From Bacteroidia bacterium (GTDB taxonomy: Bacteria; Bacteroidota; Bacteroidia; B-17B0; Aurantibacillaceae): a stretch of 64,000 bases of DNA. The notes beneath the pieces are model-generated. The model was given only the letters and a program-made list of their open reading frames with translations, ran no database searches and was not told where the DNA came from. The position numbers and the translations under genes are program-made. Positions 51,774 through 62,397 of the stretch are shown here, in pieces. The first letter of the stretch is position 1, and every line of letters begins with the position of its first letter. The stretch lies in the NCBI GenBank assembly GCA_026003255.1, contig BPGX01000010.1, positions 23,897 through 87,896 on the forward strand. The letters run 5' to 3'.

Positions 51774-52715
51774 TTATTTAGGTTCAGATTGTTTCTTTAA
51801 TGAATCCAACTTTTTCTTATACTCAATATATTTTTCATTCTCATGTAAGGCATAATATATACCTGTTAATCCCTCAATTATATCCGGATCATTGGGTTTT
51901 ACTTCATTGGCTTTTTGCATATATGGTAATGCTTGTTTGAAATATTTATTAGCGTTTTCTTGAATTTGTTCAATTTGTTCTATGGGCGTATCAAAAGACA
52001 TTTCCTTAATTAGCTTAGCACCTTGGTTATAATAAGCCACTGCTAATCCCTTTAAAGCACCCGGATGATTGGGGTCTAATTCTATTACTTTATTGAATGC
52101 AACTTTTGATATTTCGGTATATTTATCAAAAAGAGATTGAGGTATATTAGATTCTAGGTCTAATAATTTTTTTACAGTAGTTACAAATTGACCTCCAACA
52201 CTCAAATAAAATTCCACATCTTTGGATTTAAAGTCCATAGCTGGTTCTACCTGTTTATAGATATTTTTGTAATTTGAATATAGCTCTAAACATCTCTCAT
52301 AATTCATTGAATCATAGAGGAATATTTTAATTTGATTAAAATAACTTTCGGCAATTGCTTTAATTAAACGTTTATTATTTGTTTCTGTTTCTGCATCAGG
52401 TGCTAATGATTGAGACATTTGAACTGCATTTAATGCTTCATTTCTATAATTCGAATTATATACATTATACTCATAATTTTTGAAAAACTGATAATAAACA
52501 TGTGCCTTTAAACTCCATGCTACAGGTTCATCTTTAGTTTCAGGATGTAATACCACTTCATCTACCTTTGACTTTGCACAATTAAAATCTCTGTTTTGAT
52601 AGCAATCAAATGCTTCAAGAAGTTTATTGACCTGAGCATAAGAATAATGCTGCCACCATCCTACTAATAAAAGGATGATGAATATTTTAAGTATATTATT
52701 TTTCCTTCTCATCAT
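51774..52715 (-). CDS. Periplasmic TPR protein
   Basis: A 313-residue protein with an N-terminal signal/anchor (IFIILLLVGWWQHYSYAQ). Helical repeats follow, of which the C-terminal ones are clear TPRs (AFNKVIELDPNHPGALKGLA, YMQKANEVKPNDPDIIEGL). It lies 8 bases upstream of the phosphatase and 6 bases after the YfiR-like gene. It probably works as a scaffold in the same signalling pathway; that role is inferred from context only. Confidence 0.8.
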   Translation of the reverse strand: MMRRKNNILKIFIILLLVGWWQHYSYAQVNKLLEAFDCYQNRDFNCAKSKVDEVVLHPETKDEPVAWSLKAHVYYQFFKNYEYNVYNSNYRNEALNAVQMSQSLAPDAETETNNKRLIKAIAESYFNQIKIFLYDSMNYERCLELYSNYKNIYKQVEPAMDFKSKDVEFYLSVGGQFVTTVKKLLDLESNIPQSLFDKYTEISKVAFNKVIELDPNHPGALKGLAVAYYNQGAKLIKEMSFDTPIEQIEQIQENANKYFKQALPYMQKANEVKPNDPDIIEGLTGIYYALHENEKYIEYKKKLDSLKKQSEPK

Positions 52716-52721
52716 ATATAT

Positions 52722-53273
52722 TTAATAGACAGCAGAGGCTAAGTTCTTAATATCTTCGCTGGCCTTTAATCCATATTTTGCAGCATTATTCTTATTGTAT
52801 TCAAATTTTTGTTTGTTCTCAATCACTACAAAATTAATAACTGCGTGTGTTTTAGCTGCACCTTCTTGCTCCGTAATTAGTAATGTTCCTTTATTTTTCA
52901 ATTGTGAAGCAAATTGTTTTAGTAAAGAAGAGTTTTCAGGAGTAATATACAAAATGTGTGGAATTTTATTTTTATCAATTTTATCAGAGTTTATCAATTC
53001 AATTTTTTGTCCACCTATAGTTTTTTTAGAAACAACATTTTCATTCAATTCTTTTATTAATGTATTGGCACTACCTACAATTTGAATTATAAAATTACCG
53101 GACTTAGAACTAGCCGGCCATTCAAAATAACGAGTTAAATTGTAAATATAAACTGCTTTAATCTTTGCATTAACATCAAAATCTTGCTTAAATGAACTAA
53201 AAAGAAATAAAGAAATGACTACTAAAAATATATGTTTTGAAAGTAACTTCAACGAATACTCATTTGCAAGCAA
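52722..53273 (-). CDS. YfiR-like (DUF4154) periplasmic protein
   Basis: A 183-residue protein with a signal peptide (LLSKHIFLVVISLFLFSS). The DUF4154 pattern follows: AKIKAVYIYNLTRYFEWPAS near residue 40, FIIQIVGSANTLIKEL, HILYITPENSSLL, and the typical GTLLITEQEGAAKTHAVINF near residue 130. In other bacteria YfiR binds the sensor part of a membrane signalling protein and represses it. Here the membrane phosphatase two genes downstream is the likely partner. First gene of the three-gene operon. Confidence 0.85.
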   Translation of the reverse strand: MLANEYSLKLLSKHIFLVVISLFLFSSFKQDFDVNAKIKAVYIYNLTRYFEWPASSKSGNFIIQIVGSANTLIKELNENVVSKKTIGGQKIELINSDKIDKNKIPHILYITPENSSLLKQFASQLKNKGTLLITEQEGAAKTHAVINFVVIENKQKFEYNKNNAAKYGLKASEDIKNLASAVY

Positions 53274-53304
53274 ATGTAAGAAAAATTAAAATGAGATACA
53301 AAAT

Positions 53305-54613
53305 TCACCTTAAAATATACAACCTATGTGCATCTAATTTAAGAAAAATAAACAATAAAATTGTAAATTCCCATAAAGACGAACCTCCATAACTAAAAAA
53401 TGGCAATGGGATTCCAATCACTGGTAATATGCCCATGGTCATTCCAACATTTATAGTAAGATGAAAAAACAAAATGGATGCTACACCATATCCATATATT
53501 CTCGAAAACTCTGACCTTTGACGCTCTGCTAATATTATTATTCGTATAATTAAAACAGCAAATAATATTAAAACAACACTACTACCTACAAATCCCCATT
53601 CTTCACCCACTGTGCAAAAAATAAAATCCGTATCTTGTTCTGGTACAAAATTATACTTCGTTTGCGTCCCCTTTAAATATCCTTTTCCAAATAAGCCGCC
53701 TGACCCAATAGCTATTTTAGATTGATGTACATTATATCCTTCTTTCTTTAAATTAATTTCGCCTCTTCCCAAAAGCACATCAATTCTGCCTCTTTGATGG
53801 GGCTGTAATTTAGAATACAAAAAATTACTGGAATAAACAAAAAGTGATGCCAAGCCAACGTAAATCAATTTTTCTGAAAAATTCTTTCCAGCTATGTTTC
53901 CCAAAATAAAACCATATTACCAATATTACTGCAAATGCAATATAAAAATATATTTGTGGAATTAGTAACGATAAAATAAATAGTAACACCGCTAAAAAAC
54001 CAATGATAATATAAGTTACAGACAATCCTTCTCTAAATAATGTAACAATAAAAGCTGCAAACGTGATAGCCAGCCCTGTTTCGTTCTGAAGGACTAAAAT
54101 AAAAACCATTGGAATACCAATGATAATAGCCGATACAATGGTATTTTTATACATTTCAATATAATCAGCAATTGACTTATAACGTTTAGTTGAAATAACC
54201 GATAAATTTTGATTAGCTAAAAATTTTGCCAATGCAAGATTGGTCGCAAATTTCATAAACTCCGCCGGTTGAATACCCAAATCCCCAATGCGAAACCATG
54301 ATTTACTTCCTTTAATTTCTCTGCCTAAAAATGGTACTGCTAAATTTAAAATCAAAAAAACAATATAAAAACCATACGCAAACACTGTGTAAAAATCCGC
54401 ATCAATAATTAAAATGATTACTGCAATAATAAATGCTGTAATTATCCATATAAGTTGTTTCCCATATTTCTGAGAAACATCAAAAATACTCTGATGCTGT
54501 TCATCATAAACTGCTGCATAGATATTAAACCAGCCCATCAAAACTAAAATAACGTAAATAATTACAGTCAGCCAATCAATATTTGAAAAAGGACTTTCTT
54601 CTGATGTTCTCAT
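53305..54613 (-). pseudogene. rodA: RodA, rod-shape SEDS glycosyltransferase, one frameshift
   Basis: An essential membrane polymerase of peptidoglycan for rod elongation. The N-terminal 230 residues are open from 54613 (LGREIKGSKSWFRIGDLGIQ, PAEFMKFATNLALAKFL, LVLQNETGLAITFAAF). The C-terminal part is in a second frame from about 53870 (LQPHQRGRIDVLLGRGE, FLEG-like GTQTKYNFVPEQDTDFIF, VGEEWGFVGS, GIPLPFFSYGGSS). A single-base indel in the T- or A-run near 53870-53880 joins the two. Since all motifs are kept, an error is more likely than true loss. It starts at the mrdA stop (TAATG). Confidence 0.88.
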
Positions 54614-56535
54614 TATCTGGATTTTTTTCTTTTAGTGTTTTTCTTTTTATCCGGCATTCCACTTTTAATATACTCAATATTGGCCTTAATAAGATTTGCT
54701 TCTACCATTCTTTTTTCTAGGTCCGGACGAGTTATTTTTCTTTTCAGATATTTCTCAATCATTAAAGAAGCAATAGGTGCCGCCCATACACCGCCAAACC
54801 CGGCATTCTCTACTATTACAGAAATAGCTATCTTTGGATTCTCTTTTGGTGCAAAAGCAAAAAATAAGGCATGATCTTTCCCATGCGGATTTTGAGCGGT
54901 TCCTGTTTTTCCACAAATTTTAATGTCTTTTATTTTGGCCAATGTCGCTGTACCTGCTTCAACAACTTTCTCCATTCCATTGATGACTCTTTCGTAATAC
55001 TCTTTTTCTGTAACATAAGCATAGTGTTTTACTTTGAAAGTACTATCTAAAAATCTCTCATTTCCTATCCCTTTAATAATGTGTGGCGTATAGTAATACC
55101 CTCTATTTGCAATAATACACATCACATTGGCTAATTGTATGGGCACTGCTGTCAATTCGGCCTGTCCAATACCCAAGGAAATAACGGTGCTTGCAAACCA
55201 TCTATTCTCACCAAATACTTTGTTATAGTATTTAATAGATGGCACATTACCCTGGTTTTTCATAAGGAATATCGTAGTTAAGTTTTCTTCCAATTCCAAA
55301 ACTCATCACCGCCTCCCGCCAATGATTATATGCATTTCGAAAATTACCCCATAATTTATAATTCTCCACTATACTTTTAAAAACATAAGAATAATACGAG
55401 TTACAAGAATATTGAATGGACATTTCCAAATTAGCCGTTGGATGTGGATGGCACTTCGGTTTACCACCCATCGGTGGATAGCCCCTTGCACAAGGATAAA
55501 CGGTATTTGGAAATAATACACCATCTTTTTGAGCAATGAGTGCATCAATGAGTTTGAATGTAGAACCAGGAGGATACATGGCCTGTGTGGCTCTGATTCA
55601 ACAATGGAACATTGACGGTGTCTTGCATACAATGTTACAAAGTTCTTGCTCCTCTCTTTCCCGCCTACCAGCATAGTTCGGATCGTACGTTGGACTTGAA
55701 ATCAAGCACAATATCTCTCCGGTAGATGGTTCTATCGCCACGATGCTTCCCTTTTTGTTTTGCATCAGGTATTCGCCGTATTCCTGCAAGTTCAGCATCT
55801 ATTGCTTGAATACAACGGCTTTCCCGGAATGGCCAGAGTATCGTACTTTGCCGTCCATGCAAATCTGCCCTACTTCCCGGTTATGCACATCTTTGATGAT
55901 GATTCTTGTCCCTTTTTTTCCTCGCAGATATTTTTCATAACTCATACTCTATCCCGCTCACTCCTATATAATCGCCTTCTTTGTAATAAGGGATCTTTTT
56001 CCGCTTTTGCCTTGCTCACTTCTCCGACGTATCCCTAAGGCATGTGCAGCAATGGGCTTAGGGATATTTTCGTACTAGAACGAACCTGAACATAAAAACC
56101 ATTAAAACGATACATCTTTTCCTGCAAAGCAGCATAGGTCTTTACGGACAATTGCTTTTCAAATAATCCTTGTTTTCTCGGAGAATTAGGAGGGAGAGAC
56201 AATTTTATCATTCGTTTAATAAACTCTTCTTTGGATATTTCCAATATCTCACACAATGCCATCGTATCACATCCCTTTGCCTCTTTTGGAACAACCATTA
56301 AATCATACGACGGCTCATTCATGACCAATAACTTTCCATTTCTATCATAAATATAACCTCTTGGCGGATACTCTGTTAAGAACTCAAACGCATTAATTTG
56401 TGCATATACCTTATATTCGTCTGCAATAATTTGTAAATAAAATAAGCGTGCAATATACAATGCAACCACAAATAATATAAATCCAATAATATAATACTTG
56501 CGGTTTGAAAGTTGTATTTTTTGATTGCTGTTCAT
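54613..56535 (-). pseudogene. mrdA: Penicillin-binding protein 2, several frameshifts
   Basis: The transpeptidase partner of RodA. The ATG at 56535 (MNSNQKIQLSNRKYYIIG) opens the N-terminus with one membrane helix and LTEYPPRGYIYDRNGKLL. Later pieces lie in other frames. These are GSIVAIEPSTGEILCLISSP (about 55750), the catalytic MYPPGSTFKLID with SxxK (55579 downward), the YSCNSYY SxN motif, and from 55299 downward the C-terminal frame with KICGKTGTAQNP (KTGT). At least four indels lie between 55240 and 56100. All catalytic motifs are present, so consensus error is the simplest view. Confidence 0.88.
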
Positions 56536-57010
56536 TATTGCTTTAGGACGAAAAAATAATAAATGTAAATAATAGTAAATGAGAACCTCGGCAACACGAT
56601 TGTACTTAAAACGCTTCGTATTAAAGTATGGCAAAAATAATAGCGCATGCTGAAATGCTTCAAGAAGAAATATACTAGTGATGAATAAACAACTAATAAC
56701 GGCAATGTATATTTCATGAACCAATCTCTGTCCCATCATGCTGATGCCACAGGCAATTGATTTTCTTCGTATCGTGTCGGACGGCTCTATGATTTTCAGC
56801 CAATAATATCTCATATATCCCAGCAACAGTCAGTCGCAGCCGCATGAATACCTCCTGTATGATAAAACATATCCATTATCCATCCCATTAAAAATCTCAA
56901 TAATCAACACAAGATATCGATTCTAGATGAACAGGTAATAGTAAGTATTAACATCGAGTAAAAATAAGGGATACGCAATAGGTCGTCAAGTAAATTTTTT
57001 CAAAAACAAA
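56536..57010 (-). pseudogene. mreD: MreD, rod-shape membrane protein, frameshifted
   Basis: Between mrdA and mreC the reverse strand encodes pieces of a hydrophobic protein. One piece reads GWIMDMFYHTGGIHAAAT (about 56890), the conserved MreD segment with DxF and HAAA. Others are LLGYMRYYWLKIIEPSDTIR and VISCLFITSIFLLEAF. They are in different frames. The order mreB-mreC-mreD-mrdA-rodA is the standard one, which supports the call. Borders are approximate. Confidence 0.65.
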
Positions 57011-57945
57011 TGCCTGCAGAAAAATCAGAAAGTATGAACTGAACAACCATATTTAATTCGCGAATATCACGATTCATAAAAAAGTAATAATTTTACTTGA
57101 TACGAGTTGTTCCTGCAGGGAATCCAATTCTTTCTTAAATAGATGTCTTCACTACATACACATGTTGAATAGTATTAAAATCCGTAAATATTCTTACCTG
57201 TACCGTGTAAAATGGCATTCTTTTGTTTTCTTTCATAAGATTTCAACAACTCCAACTAGGCATCCGCATTGGGAAAAATGTGTGAAAAATGAGAAGTATA
57301 CACCGTATCTCCGTTTTTAATTTTGGCATGTAGCGGCACATCGTTCATCTCCAACGTAATCTCGGCTTCTGCCATCCCACGACAATGGCCCACATGATCC
57401 GTCCTTCAACATTCCGTTCACCAAAAAATCTTTGTGTATTACAGAGTGATAACGGTAGAGTAATGTTCCGACACATCTTTTACACTGCCGACTATTCCGT
57501 TGCTTGTAATCACTGCCATATCTCTTTCTATGCCCACGTTTCTTACCTACGTTAAGCGTGATGTAATTTTTCTGATTGATTAAATGTGCTGTTAATCACT
57601 TCTGAGCATCGACAAAACTATATTCCTGCTGAATAACCGTATCTTTTTCAGAATATTCTTTGGTAGAAAGTATGTTATATGCATAATAGCTTTTATTTAC
57701 TAACAATTCGGTATTTAATCTTTGCTAAATTTTTCATTCTCCTCTGCTAAATCGAAAGTATCTGATATACCTGCTGCTTTCTTTCTCGTACCATCTGCCG
57801 GCTATTTCGTTTGATAATTAAAAGATACAGTTGAAGTATAAGTATTATTTTGATAAATCAGATAAAAGACAAAAATTGCAGGAAAAGAAAACTAATTCCG
57901 TAAAGATGATTCAATATGAATGAAAACAGCGATTTCACACAGCAT
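57010..57945 (-). pseudogene. mreC: MreC, rod-shape-determining protein, heavily frameshifted
   Basis: No long open frame exists here, but reverse-strand pieces spell MreC. They are a start with hydrophobic FLFLQFLSF, IYQNNTYTSTVSFNYQTK, a QKNYITLN stretch with GKK-RG, then RDMAVITSNGIVGSVKDVSE with HYSTVITL, and NGDTVYTSHFSHIFPNAD, all in changing frames. The position between mreB and mreD is exactly right. I count at least six indels. Borders are approximate. Confidence 0.75.
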
Positions 57946-57952
57946 TATGGTA

Positions 57953-58972
57953 TTATTGCATGATGAATTTATATTTGCGATGATTTTTCAATGCAATGTT
58001 AGTACCTCTTGCTACCGCTCTCAGTGGGTCTTCACACACATGTACTGTTAATTTTGTTTTGAGAGAAATCCGCTTGTCCAACCCTCTAAGTAAAGAACCT
58101 CCACCTGCCATATAAATACCTTTTTGGTAAATATCGGCTGCCAATTCTGCGGGTGCCATCTCCAATGCCATAACAATAGCTTCTTCTATTTTGGAAATAG
58201 ATTTTTCAAGACAATGCGCTATTTCGCTGTAATTCACATACACTTCTTTGGGTAATCCACTCATGATGTCTCTTCCTCTTACCGGAAAGTCGGGTGGCGG
58301 ATTGTCCAATTCTACTGTGGCGGCGCCCACTTCTATTTTTAATCTTTCTGCCGAACGTTCGCCTATTTGTAAATTATGTTGTTTCCGTACAAACTCTTCA
58401 ATGTCTGCATTAAATTCATCTCCCGCTATGCGAATGGATTTGTCACAGACAATCCCTCCCAAGGATATGACGGCAATTTCAGTTGTTCCACCTCCGATGT
58501 CTATAATCATATTACCTTCGGGGGCTTCTACATCTATGCCCATTCCGAGTGCAGCTGCCATTGGTTCATGAATCATATACACTTCTTTTGCGCCCGAGTG
58601 TTCCGCACTGTCTCTTACTGCTCTTTTTTCAACTTCTGTAATCCCAGAAGGAATACATATCATCATTTTTAAGGAAGGTGCAAACAATCCTCTCTTAATG
58701 TCCATCATATCAATCATTCCCTTTATCATTTGCTCGGCTGCTTCAAAGTCGGCAATTACTCCGTCTTTCAAAGGTCTTATGGTTTCTATGTGCTTGTGTT
58801 CTTTGCCGTGCATCATTTGTGCGGCTTTCCCAACAGCTATTACTTTATTGGTTGTTTTATCGATGGCAACGATGCTGGGTTCATCCACTACAATTTTGTC
58901 GTTGTGATAAATAATAGTATTGGCCGTGCCTAAATCTATGGCTATCTCCTGGGTAAGAAAATTTCTGAACAT
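57953..58972 (-). CDS. mreB: Rod-shape-determining protein MreB
   Basis: The bacterial actin that guides cell-wall synthesis along the cylinder. Intact, 339 residues: phosphate-1 motif IAIDLGTANTIIYH, SGITEVEKRAVRDSAEHSGA, HEPMAAALGMGIDVEAPEG, phosphate-2 IDIGGGTTEIAVISLGGI and adenosine motif MAGGGSLLRGLDKRI. It is the first gene of the mre/mrd operon and, unlike its neighbours, has no frame break. Confidence 0.97.
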   Translation of the reverse strand: MFRNFLTQEIAIDLGTANTIIYHNDKIVVDEPSIVAIDKTTNKVIAVGKAAQMMHGKEHKHIETIRPLKDGVIADFEAAEQMIKGMIDMMDIKRGLFAPSLKMMICIPSGITEVEKRAVRDSAEHSGAKEVYMIHEPMAAALGMGIDVEAPEGNMIIDIGGGTTEIAVISLGGIVCDKSIRIAGDEFNADIEEFVRKQHNLQIGERSAERLKIEVGAATVELDNPPPDFPVRGRDIMSGLPKEVYVNYSEIAHCLEKSISKIEEAIVMALEMAPAELAADIYQKGIYMAGGGSLLRGLDKRISLKTKLTVHVCEDPLRAVARGTNIALKNHRKYKFIMQ

Positions 58973-59057
58973 CTTTATTTATTTCGCACAAAAATACGCA
59001 TAAGATAAAATGCTCATGATTTAAAAAAACAAAAAAATATTCACATAGTAATGTTAA

Positions 59058-60047
59058 TCATTTCTCTTTACCAAAAATAAATGTCCCTTCTTTACCTGAT
59101 GATAATTTAAATCCGCGATACATGCCTGTTGTGTTGAAATCCATTACCACATTTCCCTTGTTTGTCAATCCCAATGATGCCGCCCGTTCCTCCCGCCGGC
59201 AAAAGGTCTTTAAACAACACTTCATTTACGGCATCTTTCAACTCTTTGTTTTGATACAGCATTTTGCAATGCACACTGTGTGCTGCGGCATACCGGATAA
59301 AATACTCTCCGTGCCCAGTACATGAAACGGCACAGGTTTGGTTACAGGCGTATGTGCCTGCCCCTATGATGGGCGAGTCGCCCACTCTGCCCGGCATTTT
59401 GTCCATCATTCCGCCGGTAGATGTTCCTGCCGCCAAATTGCCATATTTATCCAATGCCACAGCACCAACCGTTCCATGTTTTTCCGGTGTTTTATTCTTT
59501 CGGTTTTCTTTCCATTGACGGAATCTTCTTTCATCATAAAAGTAAGAAGTATCTGTCAATTCATATCCTTTGGAAGTCCATAATTTTTCAGCACCTTCGC
59601 CTATGAGCAACACATGCGGGGTTTGTTGCATTACTAATTTTGCTGCTTCAATAGGATTTTTTATTCTCCGCACGCCTGCTACTGCACCGGCTTTCATTTC
59701 TTTGCCTTCCATGATGGACGCATCCATTTCTATTTGCCCTTCGTTGTTGTATACCGAACCTTTTCCTGCATTAAACAGCGGACTGTCTTCCAAAATTTTG
59801 ATGGCTGCTGTTACGGCATCTGTGGCGGTACCGCTTTTTTCAAGAACGGCATATCCCGCATCCAATGCTTCTTTCATCTTTTGATGATAGGCCTGTTCGG
59901 ATTCTTTTGTAAAATGTTGCAGGCAATATATCGTCCCTGCTCCGCCGTGAACAACGATACCGTATTTACTTGTTGTGCTTGCATGTTGAAATGATAGTTC
60001 AAAATAGCATTATTCCGTATGTGTACAAAAAATAATTTAGTTTTCAT
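59058..60047 (-). pseudogene. Isoaspartyl peptidase/L-asparaginase (Ntn hydrolase), two frameshifts
   Basis: A self-cleaving N-terminal-nucleophile hydrolase that removes isoaspartyl residues from peptides. The middle frame (59877 to 59165) holds GTATDAVTAAIKILEDSPLF, NAGKGSVYNNEGQIEMDASI, the self-cleavage Thr in KHGTVGAVALD, GTSTGGMMDKMPGRVGDSPI and IGAGTYACNQTCAVS. The N-terminal GIVVHGGAGTI continues the frame upstream but lacks a start; the likely signal-peptide start MKTKLFFVHIRN at 60047 is in another frame. Near 59165 an extra G shifts the C-terminus, which in the right frame reads VVMDFNTTGMYRGFKLSSG and stops at 59058. Confidence 0.85.
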
Positions 60048-60057
60048 AATAATACAT

Positions 60058-60452
60058 TTACAATTCCTTCTGCATTTTATTGTAATGTAATAAAGCAATG
60101 GTGATGACGACTCCGTAAATAAAGAAAGAACACAAATCCTGCGGATAGAAATTTGAAGTTGACGTAGTTTCCTGATCTTGAATTTTCTGGGTGGTAAGTT
60201 TGTCTAATCAGTTTGTTTTCAAGAACAGAAATTATGAAAAATAGTTCTAATCCCCATCGTTTTCAAATACCAGATTCCTACAAATGACGCAATGAACAAT
60301 AGCGCTATGAGTAATGCCATATACAGACTAGGCAACAAGCAAGTGTACTTTTCTTTGTTTCGGGTGAAAATACTGACGGGAATAAGTATAAACAGCCATA
60401 GCCATCCGGCTATGCAAAATAGTGCTGATATACCATGGTCGTCTTCATCCGG
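60058..60452 (-). pseudogene. Small membrane protein remnant, frameshifted
   Basis: Reverse-strand frames between the peptidase and the MBL gene encode two hydrophobic pieces. One reads AGWLWLFILIPVSIFTRN, then YMALLIALLFIASFVGIWYL; the other, in another frame, reads FIYGVVITIALLHYNKMQKEL before a stop at 60058. Together they suggest a three-helix membrane protein of about 120 residues. No family was recognised; the start is uncertain. Confidence 0.45.
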
Positions 60453-61103
60453 TTATATTTTTCTTACAAACATGTTGTGTTCTTATTTCGTGTCCTATGG
60501 TGGTGGCATGGTCCGTGGCCGGGATATACGACGGTGTTGGTATCAGGAGGAAGTGTGTATAATTTTTTTCTGTATGGATTGTTTTAATGTTTCAAAATCG
60601 CCCTTTGGAAGGTCTGTTCTACCAATGCTTTCATAAAACAAAACATCTCCTACTATAGCAAAATTTTCTTTTGGACAATAATAAGTAATACTTCCCGGAG
60701 AATGTCCTGGTGTATGTAAACAATAAAGTTCAGAATTACCAAATTTAATAATATCACCTTCTTTAAGAAACTTCTGTGGTAAAGGCGATGGAACACAAGG
60801 GATACCATACATTTTTGCTGTTAATTCGTGAGCTTGTATCAAAAACAAATCCTCCTGATGTACTTCTGGCAACAATCCATATCTAGTAAATACTGCATCA
60901 TTCCCTGCAATATGGTCAATATGCCCATGTGTTAAAAGTAATCTTAAAGGTTTCAATTTCATCTTTTCAATGAAATCAAACAGTTCTATATCTTCAGATG
61001 TATTTGTATTCCCTGGATCTATAATGACACACTCACAAGTATCATCCCACAATATATAGGTGTTTTCTTGAAAATAACCAAACTCAAATTTATGAATATG
61101 CAT
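60453..61103 (-). pseudogene. MBL-fold metallo-hydrolase (glyoxalase II-like), frameshifted 3' end
   Basis: A cytosolic zinc hydrolase of the small glyoxalase II-like group. The first 170 residues are intact: NTYILWDDTCECVIIDPG, LLTHGHIDHIAGNDAVF (HxHxDH), HTPGHSPGSITYY, AIVGDVLFYESIGRTDLP. The current frame ends early after QSIQKKIIHTSS. In the next frames the usual C-terminus is found (KLYTLPPDTNTVVYPGHGP, then TTIGHEIRT and NMFVRKI to 60455), so at least two indels lie between 60470 and 60565. Essential zinc ligands in the last part are therefore present but out of frame. Confidence 0.85.
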
Positions 61104-61170
61104 ACCGATTTTTTTATTCGCAATAATAATTAATCTAGTTGTGATAGAAATAAATAAAAGGATTGAATAA

Positions 61171-61199
61171 AAAAACCCTTCCGTTTTGGAAGGGTTTTT
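61171..61199 (-). terminator. Strong hairpin terminator after ssb
   Basis: AAAAACCCTTCC and GGAAGGGTTTTT form a perfect 12-base stem around GTTTT, with T-runs on both strands. It lies 21 bases past the ssb stop and 67 bases before the MBL gene start, separating the two leftward genes. Confidence 0.85.
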
Positions 61200-61220
61200 A
61201 AACCAATTTGTAAAAAGTTT

Positions 61221-61661
61221 TTACAATGAAGCATCAAAACTTTCTGAATTAGTAGGTTCAGTAGTATCGTTTATGATTTCTTTTTCAATTACATTGTTTT
61301 CGCTTAATTCCTGTTCTTCTTGTTTGTTATATATTTTACGAATTACAATAAAGTTATCAGCAACAACTTCAGTTACTTGTTTTTTGTTTCCGTTTCTGTC
61401 TACCCAATGTCTGGTTTGAAGGCGACCTTCTACATAAACTTTCATTCCTTTTTTGAGGATTTTTTGAGCAATCTCAGCTAATTTCCTCCAGCACACAATA
61501 TTGTGCCATTCTGTTTGTTCAACTTTTCTACCCTGACTATCTTTAAAATACTCATGTGTAGCCAGAACAAAATTGGCTTTTGGTACGTTGTTGTTTAAGT
61601 ACCGAATTTCAGGGTCTCTACCTACATTTCCAATGAGGATAACTTTGTTTACATTTGCCAT
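61221..61661 (-). CDS. ssb: Single-stranded DNA-binding protein
   Basis: Coats ssDNA during replication and repair. The OB-fold occupies residues 1-105: NKVILIGNVGRDPEIRYLNN, FVLATHEYFKDSQG, TEWHNIVCWRKLAEIAQKIL, KKGMKVYVEGRLQTR. The 146-residue protein has an acidic tail, but it ends TNSESFDASL and lacks the classical DDDIPF tip that recruits partner proteins. A terminator follows. Confidence 0.93.
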   Translation of the reverse strand: MANVNKVILIGNVGRDPEIRYLNNNVPKANFVLATHEYFKDSQGRKVEQTEWHNIVCWRKLAEIAQKILKKGMKVYVEGRLQTRHWVDRNGNKKQVTEVVADNFIVIRKIYNKQEEQELSENNVIEKEIINDTTEPTNSESFDASL

Positions 61662-61728
61662 AGTGGTATGTTTTTGTTATTTCATTTTGCAAATTTAAGT
61701 ACTTTTTTTCTAATAAAGAAATGCCGAA

Positions 61729-62337
61729 TTATTTTTTAGCACCGCCTTTGTTACTGGGTGTAGGTTTATCCTTACCCCCTTTTTCTTGATTGGCATTAGT
61801 ATTAGAATTAGTTCCTGGTAAATTAGCAGGTGGCATTGAATCTAATTTTTTCTTAACCTGCGGTAAAATATCATCGGATGGTTCAGAATACAAAATAAAT
61901 CCCGCACTTGCATCCAGAACGTATTTATAACCACTTTCTTTTGCCACGGCTTCAATGGCTTTTTTGGCTTTTTCTAAAATAGGATTAATCAACATTTGAT
62001 ACTTGGCTTGATAATCTTGCTGTGCCTGCGTTTTAAAATCTTCTATTCTTTTTTGAAGAGTTTGTAATTCTTCTTGTTTGGTTTTCTTAACTAAATCACT
62101 CATGGTAGCTTCATTAGCCAGATAATCATTGTATTTTGTTTGTAGTTCTTGCTCCATAGACATCACAGTTTTCTCAAGATCTTTGAGATAATTTTGTGCT
62201 TGTTCTCTTGCTATTTTTGTTTCTGGCATTCCGCTTACCAGAGAATCTAAACTTAAGTGTGCAATCTTTTGAGACATTCCTGATATTGCAATGCCTAAGC
62301 ATAATCCTGTTGTTACAACTACTTTTTTAATTTTCAT
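61729..62337 (-). CDS. OmpH/Skp family periplasmic chaperone
   Basis: Carries unfolded outer-membrane proteins across the periplasm. Signal peptide (VVVTTGLCLGIAISGMSQ) and then the OmpH pattern: KIAHLSLDSLVSGMPETKIA, a long coiled coil (residues 45-110, TMSDLVKKTKQEELQTLQKR), and NPILEKAKKAIEAVAKESGY with VLDASAGFILYS. The tail of about 30 residues is rich in Asn, Gly and Lys. A second member lies at 62815. Confidence 0.9.
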   Translation of the reverse strand: MKIKKVVVTTGLCLGIAISGMSQKIAHLSLDSLVSGMPETKIAREQAQNYLKDLEKTVMSMEQELQTKYNDYLANEATMSDLVKKTKQEELQTLQKRIEDFKTQAQQDYQAKYQMLINPILEKAKKAIEAVAKESGYKYVLDASAGFILYSEPSDDILPQVKKKLDSMPPANLPGTNSNTNANQEKGGKDKPTPSNKGGAKK

Positions 62338-62397
62338 AGTGGTTTTGTTTTTTGATTGATTAATTTTTGTCGTGCAAGTTTATTAAATTTAATTTAT

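Noticed and set aside
60292..60636. Open frame of 114 codons on the plus strand
   Set aside because: It lies opposite clear protein-coding frames of the MBL hydrolase C-terminus and a membrane protein.
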